Shown piece after piece: positions 8,994 through 19,419 of a DNA stretch of 37,197 bases. The stretch is taken from assembly GCA_000151295.1 (NCBI GenBank), contig GG745349.1:540599-577795 (forward strand). The letters are read 5' to 3'. The notes under the pieces were generated by a model. That model saw only the letters and a program-made list of their open reading frames with translations, was not told the origin of the DNA and ran no database searches. Each line of letters starts with the position of its first letter. Position 1 is the stretch's first letter. The stretch is from Allomyces macrogynus ATCC 38327. Taxonomy: Eukaryota > Blastocladiomycota > Blastocladiomycetes > Blastocladiales > Blastocladiaceae. A program made the translations under genes and the position numbers.

Positions 8994-11900
8994 TCAAACG
9001 CCGGACCCGAGCATCCGGCCGAGCCCCTTCTTGACGACAGCCGCGACGGCTGCCCGGGCCCCTCCCCCGGCTGCAGGCACGCTCGGCCACGCCGACCGGT
9101 CCTCTGCGTCCTCGGCCGTGGCTTCACTCTGGGCGCGCCAGTGCTGCAGCTGCGCACGCAGCGCAGCCTGAATCAACTGGCTCGCGTCACGCTCGGCCGA
9201 ACACTGCTGCAGACTGCGCTCGGTGTCGCGCAATCGGTCCTGGACAGAGTCCAATTCGTGCTCGAGTTCCACGCACCGGTGGCGCCACGTGCGGTCGTCC
9301 TCGGTGGGAGAAGCAACCAATGTGCGAGTTGCACCGTTGATATTGCTTGATCGCCGCGTTGCAGACACGGAGCTGGCCAATGAACTCGATTTGGGCATGC
9401 GCGCACTCGCTTTTTCGGCCGGTTCCGTCCTTGCGCGAACATGCCCGTGTGGGTCTGCGGCCACGAGCCGCGCCATCTCTGACCGCGTCGAGACATCCCG
9501 GCCGCAGTTCAGCGCGCCTGCAGCCAAGTCCCCACCCGGTCGCGCTCGTTTTACGGCGGCCAATTTCACCTCGAGTGTCGCGACCTGCGCTCGACTCGCC
9601 TCGAGTTCGCCACGAACCCGATCCAGCTCGGCACTCTCGTTCTGTTGCACCGACCGCACGTCCGTCTCGAGCTGCGCGAGCTCCGACCGCCATTCCCGCG
9701 TCATCTGCACGCACTCGAGCACCGCCGAGTCGCGCTCAGCGATGGCCGCGTCGCGTCCGACCAGCGCCGTATCGCGTTCCTGTTCCGCACGCTGTCGCGC
9801 TTCCAGGGCCGCGTTGAGCACAGCCTGCAGGTCGGATCTCGCGCGTGATTGGGAGAGCAGAGAGCGTCTTGCGACGCGGAGGGCGTTGCGCGCACGGTCG
9901 AGGTCGGTGGCGCGCGCTGCGAGGTCGGATTGGGCGGTGGAAAAGGCAGTTTTGGTCGCAGCGAGGTCGGCTTGGGTGGTGGAGAGGGTACCTTGGGTCG
10001 CAGCGAGGTCGGCACGAGCGGTGGCTAGCGCGCAGGTCGCTTGTCCGAGCTCGGATTTGAGAGTCGTGGAACGTTCCGTGGTTTCGGCCAGACTGATTTC
10101 GAGCCATCGCACATGGTCAGTGGCCGCGGCGAGTCTGTCTGCAGTACCAGTAGACTTGGTGACATGCGCGTCGAGGTCGGTCGTGGCGCGCTGCAACTGC
10201 TCCGACATACTGTCGAGCTCGTGCTGAAGAACCCGGGTCCGTGCGCGTTCCTCGTCGAGCTCGTGTTGCACGCTACGGGTCATCGCGCGTCCTTCGTCGA
10301 GCTCGTGTTGCAGATTGCGCGTCCGTGCGCGTTCCTTGTCGAGCTCAGGCTGCAGACTGCGGGTCCTTGCGCGTTCCTCATCGAGCTCGCGCTGCAGATC
10401 CCGGTTCCGTGCGCGTTCCTCTTCAAGCTGAGCTCGTGCCGCGAGCGTATCAGCTTGTGCCGCACCCTTTTCTCCCACAATCACGGCCATCCTCCTCTCA
10501 CTCTCCCGCACCGCCACCTGCCATTCGGCCTCGACTCGTCCCCGCCGCGCCTCCTCCTCCTGCGCGCGCGCATGCCCCTCATTCGCTCTACTCTCGGCGT
10601 TCTCGAGTCGGTCGTACAGCTCGTCCATCTCCACCTCCGACCGACGCACAATATCCTCGGTCTCGACAAGCACGCGGTCCATTTCCAGCTGCAAGTCCTC
10701 GACGCGCCGCATCGCCTGCTGCGCCTCCATCTCCTTGGCCTCGAGCATTGCCTCGACTTCTGCACGGCACGTGCGCTCGTGCGCGACCGCGCGATCCATG
10801 CGCCGCACTTCGTCAACCACGTCGCGCATGAACCGTATCCAGCTCTGGACGTGCGTGCGCTGTGTCGCGGGGACGTTGGGCAGTTGAACGAGCGTGTCGC
10901 GCACGTGCATGGCGCGAGTCGCGACGGATCCGTCGACCGGCGAGACGGGCCACATGGCCATGACCTTGGCCTCCGCGTCCACTTTAGCCCTATGCATGAC
11001 GGTTGCGACCATTCGGTCCACGTCCTCTGGTGACTCGACGTTACCTTCGAACGCGCACTTCCGGCACACCATCTCCACCATCTCCCTCGCCCTGGCCGCC
11101 TCGGCACTCGCGCGCTCCGCGTTCCGTGCCACCGCATCACAGTCCGCCAACAGCGCCATCATTTCCGCGTGTTCGCGGCGGTACCGGTCCTCGAGCCGTG
11201 CGAGGTACGGCGCGTCGTGCACCAGTGCCGGGTCCAAGTCCGGGAACGCCGTACGCCGCGCGAGATGGACCAGCTGGTCAGCGGTCGCCGTCTGCCGTGC
11301 GAGTTGCGCGCTCAGGTGTTCCGCGGTCGTGCAGGACTCGTGCGCGAGAACGTGCAGCTCGTGCTGCGTGCGCTCGAGGTCGGTGACGTGGTCGTGCAAA
11401 AGGGCCACAACCAGGTCCGGCGAGGGGGTTAAGGTCAGGGGTGGTGGGGTTGGGGGCGAGGGCAGGTCCTCGAGCGGCGCGACGGCGGCGGTGGCGGGAG
11501 CGGTGGTGAGCAGCCCCGCGACACGAGTGTCGAAGAGATGGTCGAGCGTGTCGGGCGAGTATGGGCGCGGGGAGAATGCCGCAGACCGTTGCCGGTCGTG
11601 CAGTGTGGCGTCGGGCGCGTCGCGAGCAAGAACGAGCCTCTGACTTTGAACTTCGAGCTTGTCGTCGGGCGGCAGCGGCTACACAGGGCGAGTAATGACC
11701 AGTCGATCGTCAATAACCAATGCATACCGCTACTCTCCACCCTGTTTTCTCCTCAAATCGTTCAGATCTCCATGAAAGACGAACCGTCGCGGCCGCAATC
11801 GCCATCCACTCGTCGTCGGTCTTCGGCTCGCCCTCCACGGACGGCGTCGCGTCTGGGCCCGCGACCAGCGTCAACGTCGACGACGCGCCAGACCGCAAAT

Positions 11901-12117
11901 TATGGCACAAATCGCCGCATCCGTCCCATTCGTCGACCCACGTTGGTCTTGCCGGTAGACCATGCTGCAGAACGAGCGGGTAGAGTGCCTTGATCGCGGG
12001 CGTGCAGGGTGCTGATCTTGGCCAAGACTGAGCACAGGGCGTCGCGCTGCCAGAATCGTGGGCGAATTCGTGCGTCGTTTCGTATAAATCGTCGGAGATG
12101 CTTGGAGTGGCGCTCAT
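8994..12117 (-). CDS. Large coiled-coil protein with 14-residue internal repeats
   Basis: Spliced model: exon 1 12117-11728 (ATG 12117), a 49-nt intron (donor GTATGC at 11727, acceptor TGTGTAG ending at 11679), exon 2 11678-8994, giving 1024 residues. A second donor two codons upstream (GTAGCG) also keeps frame. Exon 1 has no recognisable domain. From about residue 220 almost the whole protein is coiled coil rich in Ala, Arg, Glu, Leu and Gln. It includes five tandem 14-residue units of the type EERARTRSLQHELD and three looser units of the type ADLAATQGTLSTTQ. Such proteins are often scaffolds of the cytoskeleton, Golgi, centrosome or nuclear envelope. No family can be named. It lies downstream of IST1 on the same strand. 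Confidence 0.75.
10212..10421 (-). repeat. 42-bp tandem repeat within the coiled-coil gene (5 units)
   Basis: Five units begin at 10212, 10254, 10296, 10338 and 10380 on the plus strand, nearly all opening with TCGAGCTC. Each codes 14 residues (two heptads) of the consensus EERARTRSLQHELD on the minus strand. Units differ by a few substitutions and keep frame, so length changes would add or remove exactly two heptads. Confidence 0.85.
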
Positions 12118-12458
12118 GTTGATGGAATACTTGGCGTGTTCGAGCAACTTGATCGTCGCCACTCGCTCAACTGGCCTTGTCCAAGCCGATGTTGTGGGTT
12201 CTGCAGCACTGCGTCGGGTTGCGATCCGCCTTTTGGTTTGCACGGTGCTGCAACTGACCGTCGACGTCGGCAGATCGCGGACGTGGTCAAAGGTGGGAAG
12301 GTATCACAGCCACGACGTGCGAGACGAGAGCGTGATCGTGTTCCTGCTGCCTCGCACCACTCACCGCAACGCAACGGAGCATTGTAAAATGGCAAATGCT
12401 CTCAAAGCAACAGATCTCGGTACAGAACCAATTGACTGATCGCACTTATTACAAGACC
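12118..12458. other. Intergenic region between IST1 and the coiled-coil gene
   Basis: These 341 bases lie between the IST1 stop and the start codon of the coiled-coil gene, both on the minus strand. The region should hold the IST1 3' end and the downstream promoter. I see no RNA gene, repeat or clear TATA box. Confidence 0.5.
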
Positions 12459-13925
12459 TTACTTGCGCCGCTTGAGCGCCTCGAACCGCCGCGCGAGCTC
12501 GTCAAAGTCGGGCCCCTCAGACAACGCCGTCGGCTCGTCTTTCGGAGCAGCAGGCACGGCCGGTCCGCCGGCACTCGGAACCGCGTCCGAGGCGTCCCCA
12601 CTGCCGGCCGCAGCGGTCTTACCGGATGGAATGTCCGGGAACTCGAGCTTGTCGCCTGGCGCCACCTCGGACCGGAGCCCCGTCGCGTCCATGGACAACG
12701 TCTCGGCATTGAGCGTCGTAACCCCCGTGATTTGGCTGCGCGCATCCGCCGTGCCCGGGCTGGGCGGCAATGGTGCCGGCATGCCAAAGTACGGCATCCC
12801 GGGCGTTGGCACGGGCATCGGCATCGTGGCCGGGAACTGCGCCGGCATCGGCACGCCGGCCGCGTAGTAGCCGGGTGGAGCGGGCGCGTAGCCGTACGGG
12901 TAAGGTACCGCTTGCGGCTGCGTCGCATGGTGACCGACAGGAACCGCCATTTGGGTCCCGTCGCCTGCCGGCACGTAGTAGGTTGTTGCTGGCGCGCCGG
13001 GAAACCGCGCCGGGGAACCGTGATAATTTGGCCCGCGTACTGGTGCGACGAGGGCGAGGGTGCGCGCTGCGGGACGGTGGTGGGGACGCGTTTCGGGTCG
13101 ACGGGGTACTCGCGACTGGGCGTGAACCCGACGTCGCTCGCATCGTAGGACGTGTAGGCGCCCGTCGGATCGGTGCGCGCCGTCTTTTTGCCGAGCTGTG
13201 GGTGCATCAATTGGAGTGAGCTCCTGTTCTCGGCTCATGACGACGGAATTGAGATAAAGGCGCACATACGTCGGCATCATCCGGCTTGGCGGGCTCGTCG
13301 TCAATATGGAAATCGACCTTGTAGGCCTTGGCAATCTCGTTGAGATACTGGTTGACGAGAAACACGTCGGGCGTCTGCACGCGCAGCTTGGCGATCACGC
13401 GGCGGCTGACCACGTCGCTGCGGTTCTCGAGCGCGCCATTGGCAAAGTCGCGGCCGTACTTGGCGGCAAGCTGGTCGCGGACCTGGTGCAGCTCCTTGAC
13501 GTCGACGCGCGGCGACGCGTAGATGAGCGTGTGCACGGCCTCTTGAATGGCCAAATCGCACGTTCTGTAACGTCGGCAGATAGTGGTCAAACTGGGTGAC
13601 GACTACAAACCGCGTCAACAACGAGCGTCATGCGTGCGTACGCCATGGACTCGATCAGGCCAAACCGCGCCAAGAGCAGCTCGCAGTAGAGCTCAATGAC
13701 CTCGAGCGCCTCCATGAGCAGGTCCTCGCGAATAATGTGCTCGACGCGCACGCGTGCCGACTCGATCTTGCCGTTTTCGAGCAAAGTCGCGATTTCCTTG
13801 CGCTGCGCAGCATTGACCGAGGCCTTCTTTTGCTGGAGCAGCTTGAGCCGGTTGACGGAGAGCTTGAGATTGACTTTAAGTCGGTTGGCCGAGAAGACGC
13901 CGGGAATGTGCATGGGCGGCGGCAT
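12459..13925 (-). CDS. IST1: IST1 homologue, ESCRT-III-associated protein
   Basis: Exon 1 13925-13642, intron 77 nt (GTACGC to TTACAG), exon 2 13564-13270, intron 74 nt (GTATGT to CCACAG), exon 3 from 13195. The Ist1 domain is unmistakable: RLKVNLKLSVNRLKLLQQKK, RVRVEHIIREDLLMEALEV, ELYCELLLARFGLIES, and in exon 2 the helix AIQEAVHTLIYASPRVDVK. Exon 3 is Pro/Tyr-rich and ends with DFDELARRFEALKRRK, the C-terminal MIM1-type motif that binds MIT domains such as Vps4 and LIP5. IST1 tunes Vps4 and ESCRT-III in endosome sorting and abscission. One break remains: the frame from 13195 (ending SSHQYAGQII) and the frame that reaches the stop (GAPATTYYVPAG onward) are different. One extra base near 13000-13035 would join them, and I found no good intron there. 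ATG 13925 is preferred; ATG 14111 is also in frame. Confidence 0.85.
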
Positions 13926-14341
13926 GGTTGGGATGGTGGTGGCGGTGCTTGAACGGGGTTGAACAAAGAGCGAGAAGGTCGCTCGTAGGTCGGGCCTTGG
14001 TGCGGGCACAGCAAGGGCTGCCTTCGGTTGCAGCCGCTGTCGTCGGTGGACTCGGCAGAGGGTACTTACCGACGTCGATTTAATCGTCGTCGTTGGCTGG
14101 GCTGCATTCATCGGTGACGTTTAGCAGGTGGTGGGGTACAGCTGGCCAGGCTGTTGCAAGAACACATGACCGCGCGTCACCCATCGCAAGTCCCTGGCAA
14201 ACCTGCTGCTTGGACTTGGCCGATGGATGGCCTTGCTGCTCCCGGCTCCCTACAGTTGTTGGTTGGCAACAATCAGGATTCACCAGCAATCCCCGCGACG
14301 ACGATCAGCACGACCACCTGCAAGTTAATCGAGACCGCCCA
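13926..14341. promoter_or_regulatory. Divergent promoter region of IST1 and the RING gene, with a leader intron donor
   Basis: The two genes read away from each other. On the minus strand a strong donor GTAAGT starts at 14069, upstream of the IST1 ATG at 13925, with possible CAAG acceptors between it and the ATG, so IST1 probably has a leader intron. An ATG at 14111 lies just before that donor and is in frame with IST1 if the intron is retained. No clear TATA box. Confidence 0.5.
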
Positions 14342-15602
14342 ATGGCATCCATCGACGCTGCCGCCCAGGCCGTGGCCGCCGCCAGCCCGCCGGGCCTCGC
14401 GCTCGCCGTCGCGTCGTGCACGCACTATGTTCTCTCGTCGGTCTTCCTGCACACGCAAACACCCGCGCTCGCCCAACTGCTCGGCGATCGCGCGATTGTG
14501 CGGCACGGCTCGCAACGCCGGCTCGCGGCCATGGTGCACTTGGCCGTGGCCTGGCTCACGCTGCACGTTTCCAAGTTGCAGGTGAGTTGTGTCTTGGTTT
14601 CTCGCGGCACGCTCCGGCGTGTATTGTTTCTGTTTTGCGCGACTGATGCATGATGAAATAATGCGAATCCAGCGACGCGCCTCTCCCGCGGGCCAGCGCA
14701 AGGTCGCACCGCCCTGGTGCGATTTGGTGCCAGCCGCGTTTGCCGCGTGGGGGTCGGTCGAGGCCGTGCGCGTTGTGCTGCTCGTGCAGCATTTTGTTTT
14801 GCGCTCGCCGACAAAGTCGGGTCGTACTGTTGTCGATTCGATTGTCCTCCCAACGCCGCTGGCCACAGTCGACTTGCCTGACGATGATTGCCCAATTTGT
14901 CTCGGAACCGTCACGAGTCGTGGATCAATCGACAAGGATGTGTTCACGTCGTTGGCCGACACCAACGATTTGAACGATGCTGGCCACGCAGATGGTGGGG
15001 AAGACAGCACCGACGACGACGACGAAAACTGGCCGGACGCGTCCCCAACCGACCGCGCGATGGCCGTATACTGCGTGACGGAGAAGCATCCGTACCACGG
15101 CCTGTGCCTGCGGCAATACCTGTGCACCACCGTCCGCCCTGCGTCCCGTCAACAAAACCGCGACTCTTCCTCAGCCGCCGCCAGTGTTGGTCCGTGCCCC
15201 GTGTGCCGCACGCCGCTCCCCGCTGCCGCGACCGCACCTGACCCAACAACCACGCCACCGCCCTTGGCCGCCCAGCGCATCCGTACCTGGATCCGAGCGC
15301 GTGTCCACCAACTCGCCTGCTCGCTCGTCCAGCGGTCACGGTGGCGCCGCGTCGCGCTCGCGCTCGTGCGTCCGTCGGCATTGGCTGCCGTGGTCGCGCG
15401 ACTCGTTCTTGCGTTACTGTGCTCGGCATTCGCGACGGCGCATTTCCGTTTGCATGCGCAGATTGCCGCGGTGGCTGCCGCTGCGGCCAAGGCGGCGAGT
15501 ACCGGGACGTGGACCGTGCACGTATCAGTGCGCGGTGGGGCCGAGGATCCCACGGCGAGCCGGCCAAGCACGGCGTCGAGTACCGCGTCGAGCACGGTTT
15601 GA
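14342..15602 (+). CDS. RING-type zinc finger protein with membrane segments
   Basis: Exon 1 14342-14581, 91-nt intron (classic CAG/GTGAGT donor, AATCCAG acceptor at 14672), exon 2 14673-15602; 389 residues. The N-terminal ~140 residues have several hydrophobic stretches (AAMVHLAVAWLTLHVSKL; VRVVLLVQHFVL). Then comes a RING-like cluster: CPIC at 153-156, C214, H219, H222, C225 and CPVC at 255-258. The spacing is unusual, with nearly 60 mostly acidic residues between the first two Cys pairs. Near the C-terminus there is a strong hydrophobic segment (ALAAVVARLVLALLCSAF). A membrane-bound E3 ubiquitin ligase is the natural guess. Peroxins 2/10/12 also combine membrane segments with a RING, but their RING is C-terminal, so I do not assign one. 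Confidence 0.72.
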
Positions 15603-16162
15603 TTCCGTGCGAGCTTGAAGAAGAGCAGCAGATGGTGCTATTTTTTGTTCGCGACTGGAATGTCATTTTACCATTTTCATTTGAACACGTGATGTGTTCC
15701 ACCGCAATTTGCTGTTGCCCCAACGCCTCTCTGACCATCGCGGCCCGGCAGCAGGTCGTCGTGAGCGAGGTCAGCGCTCTCCACCCAGAATTCGGTGCGT
15801 ACCACGTCAATCGGAATGAATAACGAGCGGGAGGGGGAAGCGAGGAGAGGGCCAGAGCGACGGCGGCAGGGCCCAGATTTGGTGCGCTGGGCAGCTCGAC
15901 TGGCGCGCTCGTGCCGGATTGTTTTTTGTTTGAGCTGATCATCAGTGCCGGCGTTGCTTTCCGTCACATCAATCGCGCTGAAGGGCAACCATTTCTCTGC
16001 TTCTTTGAGCTCTGTCTGGCCCGTCTCGAGTCTTCTCTCTCTCCCGCTCTCTTTTGGTTCCCACAGATTGGATGCGACTGCGCTGATGCCGGCTGCATCT
16101 TGACTGATCATGCTTCCCGTTCTCGTCGCAATGGACCGTGCCCCAGCACTTCCACCAGCTCC
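15603..16162. other. Intergenic region before the aminotransferase gene
   Basis: This holds the 3' end of the RING gene and the promoter and leader of the aminotransferase. A pyrimidine-rich tract (about 16021-16055, with TCTTCTCTCTCTCCCGCTCT) lies roughly 110-140 bases before the ATG and may mark the transcription start area. No gene or RNA seen. Confidence 0.5.
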
Positions 16163-17701
16163 ATGTTTGCTCAAGCCGTTGCTTCTCGCGGGCGTCGGGT
16201 CGCCGTTGCGGTCCCCGCTCCCGCTGCACGCACGCTCCTCGGAATCCGCACCATGACGACCAACAACAAGACGACCACGCCCATCGCCAAGCCCATCCAG
16301 GACTACACCAAGTACCTGACCGCCGTCTCGCTTGCGCGGCAGCCGTCGGCGATCCGTGCATTGCAGCCCATCATGGCCATGCCCGGCATGATCTCGCTCG
16401 CCGGCGGCCTGCCGAACCCGGCCACGTTCCCGATCGCCAACGTCGAACTGACGCTCAAGAACGGCGCCAAGATCAGCATGGGTGACACGATGACGCGCGC
16501 GGCGTTGCAGTACGGCCCGACCCCGGGCCACCCGGACCTGGTCGCCTTCTTTGAGAAGCTGCAGGCGCGCGTGCACGGCACGCCCTATGCGAACAAGCAA
16601 CTCGAACGCAAGATTCTCGTCGGCAACGGGTCGCAGGATTTGCTCGCCAAGGCGATCAACGCGCTCGTTGCTCCAGGGGACACGCTCCTGGTCGAATCGC
16701 CGTGCTATGTCGGCACGCTCGCGATTCTCAAGCCCATGGTCAAGGCTCAAGGCGTGAAGCTGGCCGAAGTCCCGACCGACGCGCACGGCTTGATCCCGGA
16801 CGCGCTCGACAAGATTCTGGCCGACTGGCCCGCGACTTCGCCCAAGCCGCGCGTGCTCTACACGGTCCCGACGGGCGGGAACCCGACGGGCAACATGGCC
16901 CCAATTGAACGCCGCCGCGCGATCTACGCGCTCGCCCAAAAGCACGACCTGGTCATGCTTGAAGACGACCCGTACTACTACCTGCAATTCGCGCTCCCCC
17001 CGACCGACGCGGCGACGCAGCAATTGACGCCGCCCGCCGACCAAACGACCGACGTGGCGCTCGGCGACCGGTACGCGTCCGCCTTGGTCCCGAGCTACAC
17101 GTCGCTCGACACGGACGCGCGCGTGATTCGGTTCGAGTCGCTGTCGAAGGTCATTTCGGCGGGTCTGCGCGTCGGGCTGTGCACGGGCCCGGCGCCGCTG
17201 GTCGACCGAATCGCGCTCGATATTCAGGCGACGTCCCTGCAACCGACGGGCCTCTCGCAGGCGGTGATCTTGGCGCTCGCGCAGCATTCGTGGCACGGGG
17301 TCCCCGCCGGGTTCCTCGCACACGCCGCGCGCGTGGCCGCGTTTTACCGGTCCCGGCGCGATGCGCTGTTGAAGGCCATGTCGGCCGCGCGGCTGGTAGA
17401 GGACGGTCTGGTGGAAATGAGTGTTCCGCAGGCGGGCATGTTCCTGTGGCTGAAACTCAAGACGGTTGACGACGCGTCGGCGCTGGTCAAGGGGTACGCG
17501 ACAGATCGGAAGGTGTTGTTGTTGCCGGGCATCGAGTTCTTGCCGAATGCGCAACCGGGCGAGCCGTGTGCGTTTGTGCGCGCGACGTATTCGACGGCGA
17601 CCGACGAGCAGATGCAGGAGGGGATGAAGCGGTTGCGCGAGTGCATTGATCTGGCGATGCGCGATCAGCAGAAGCAGAAGCAGCAGGCACCGAAGAAGTA
17701 A
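16163..17701 (+). CDS. Class I/II aminotransferase, aminoadipate/kynurenine (KAT II, ARO8) type
   Basis: Single exon, 512 residues from ATG 16163. PLP-dependent fold type I enzyme: ISLAGGLPNPATFPI near the N-terminus, N240 in GGNPTGN, D268 and Y271 in EDDPYYYL, and the Schiff-base lysine K329 in ESLSKVISAGLRVG. The Asn-to-Asp spacing of 28 equals that of human KAT II; a segment about 28 residues longer lies between D268 and K329. Family members move the amino group from 2-aminoadipate, kynurenine or aromatic amino acids to 2-oxoglutarate, in lysine synthesis or breakdown and tryptophan/aromatic metabolism. The first 30 residues (MFAQAVASRGRRVAVAV and on) look like a mitochondrial targeting peptide, and a second in-frame ATG at 16253 (ACCATGA context) would give a 482-residue form without it. 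Exact substrate cannot be read from the sequence. Confidence 0.9.
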   Translation: MFAQAVASRGRRVAVAVPAPAARTLLGIRTMTTNNKTTTPIAKPIQDYTKYLTAVSLARQPSAIRALQPIMAMPGMISLAGGLPNPATFPIANVELTLKNGAKISMGDTMTRAALQYGPTPGHPDLVAFFEKLQARVHGTPYANKQLERKILVGNGSQDLLAKAINALVAPGDTLLVESPCYVGTLAILKPMVKAQGVKLAEVPTDAHGLIPDALDKILADWPATSPKPRVLYTVPTGGNPTGNMAPIERRRAIYALAQKHDLVMLEDDPYYYLQFALPPTDAATQQLTPPADQTTDVALGDRYASALVPSYTSLDTDARVIRFESLSKVISAGLRVGLCTGPAPLVDRIALDIQATSLQPTGLSQAVILALAQHSWHGVPAGFLAHAARVAAFYRSRRDALLKAMSAARLVEDGLVEMSVPQAGMFLWLKLKTVDDASALVKGYATDRKVLLLPGIEFLPNAQPGEPCAFVRATYSTATDEQMQEGMKRLRECIDLAMRDQQKQKQQAPKK

Positions 17702-19335
17702 GGATGCAACCCGTGGATGAGTTGCGGTTGCATTTTGTTTTGATTTGCGTCTCTTAATAGACACGCTGTACCAACCGATCTTGCCACGTCAGCCAGCATT
17801 CTGCAGGTGTCCATTTGGGTTTATTGATTCGTAAAGCAAGACAAGAGCGCAACACGAAGAGAATGACAGAATGAGTTAAACAACCAACGACACCAAGACT
17901 GTCCATCAATCAACGGACTTATGTGGAGTGTGCGAGCCGCGCTCGTCATTCCCTCGCCGTTTGCCATGCATGGCTATCAGCGCGCCAACGCATTGCGGAC
18001 ATTATCCATGACGCTGACCCATCTAATTTGCCGGGTTGGTCAGGTGGAAGGGGTTGGTGTCGTATTCTGGACCGCGTGTCCGGGGCGCTGTGAGCATTCC
18101 CTTCATGGGGCTCCCAGATTTTTTGAGGATAGACGAGCTTGGGTCAGCAGTCGGCGACGGATTGGACAAATCATTATTCGTGAACTATCACGACGGTCCT
18201 TTGAGAAACTTTTTCGCAACTTTGCTTCGCATATTCGTGCTTCTAGTGGTCATTTGCCGGTCACAAGTTACTCAGAGGTAAATTGCCTCTACTAACGTTC
18301 GTGGCGGGCATCTAATTTGAAGCCACGTGGTTTGCTTAACACACGCTCTTGGGCCAAGGTGTCGCTAATTTTCCAGGTCGCGTTGATCATGCACAAGGCA
18401 ATGTCGCGACCACAATTCTGATTGATGCTGGCAAATCCGTGCCATCAGGTTGGTACTCGTTGCCATTAGACGGATCACTAAGCGAATTGAAAGCTGGTCC
18501 TGCTCGCGTCAGAGCTGCTGGTTTGGCTAATTGGTGATTGGCTTCTCTGTCGCGTCTGCTGTGACCGCATGGGCGACCAAGACGCTCCATCATGTGTGGA
18601 AGCGAGTGTCAAACCTGGGCGGGCAGAACGGGAAGGTTGCTCATCAACGCTAACTTGCAACGATGCACGCGTTAGTGGAAGTGGGCGTGTCTTGTGCCGG
18701 ATGTGAGCTGACAACCACAAAAGTGACAGCAACAATTCAAAAGAGTCTGGACACAAGATGTTGACCAACAACCACAAGTAAATGTCATAACTTTGTCCAC
18801 TCTCATAACTCGGCACAGGTGTCAAAACAAATTTTACCAGTAAAAAGATCGAGAAAATTGATTTTGGCACTCTTAAGCCGCCATAGGCAACCGCCGAGTC
18901 CAGTCGGTTGTTGTCAACATTCTTGCGTTCTCGACTTGACATGGTCAGCTTAAGCCCCCCAGACAGGCTGACGGGACTCAAACCGTTGCTTTCTAGCGTG
19001 GCGACTGAGATTTGGTGTGTCAGCACAGAAACCAGGATTGGAACGTCAATCGTTGATGCCTCTCAACCATATGTGACTCGACGCAACGAGAACGACTTGA
19101 GATTCCATAAAGGACTGCAAAGCCAGCACGACGAGCAGAGCACCGGCCGAGCGACGTGCCACAAGCCTTGATCTTGTCTGCCAACCCGTCTCGCGGCTGG
19201 GACGCGAAATGCGTGACTGTTGCGTGATCATGCTGCGGGCATCGAAGAATTGGCCAATGCTTCCATAGTCGGAACGACCTGGCACTTCACTGATGATCAC
19301 CGACCCGTTCTCCCTGCTGGAGCGCGACCTGTACA
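17702..19335. other. Long intergenic region, no gene recognised
   Basis: About 1.6 kb between the aminotransferase and the DUF1399-like gene. It is visibly less GC-rich than the flanking genes. The open frames on both strands are short, have no recognisable motif and do not join by good splice sites. I see no RNA gene, terminal repeat or F-box-family signature. It may hold an eroded element or simply a long regulatory region. Confidence 0.45.
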
Positions 19336-19343
19336 TATAAATA
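19336..19343 (+). promoter_or_regulatory. TATA box of the DUF1399-like gene
   Basis: TATAAATA sits 77 bases before the ATG at 19420, a fitting distance for a TATA element about 30 bases before the transcription start. It is the best TATA box in the window and suggests a strongly or conditionally expressed gene. Confidence 0.65.
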
Positions 19344-19419
19344 GGGAGCGCTGGGGAGCGCCCGGCCAGTCCCCACTGAACCTGTTCTGCTCGTGAAGCC
19401 AACCAACCAACTGACTATC

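Noticed and set aside
9223..11643. Plus-strand open frames of 196-334 codons inside the coiled-coil gene
   Set aside because: They are Arg/Ser/Pro-rich shadows of the heptad-repeat coding strand.
14342..15602. Peroxin (PEX2/10/12) identity for the RING gene
   Set aside because: The RING is central with a long insertion and a hydrophobic segment follows it; peroxin RINGs are C-terminal and the N-terminal domain does not match.
15677..17764. Long minus-strand open frame (695 codons) opposite the aminotransferase
   Set aside because: It is the antisense shadow of a well-conserved plus-strand enzyme in GC-rich DNA; the translation is Arg/Gln-rich without motifs.
18036..18540. Small plus-strand open frames in the 1.6-kb gap
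   Set aside because: Short, overlapping in different frames, with no recognised motif, splice signal or start context.
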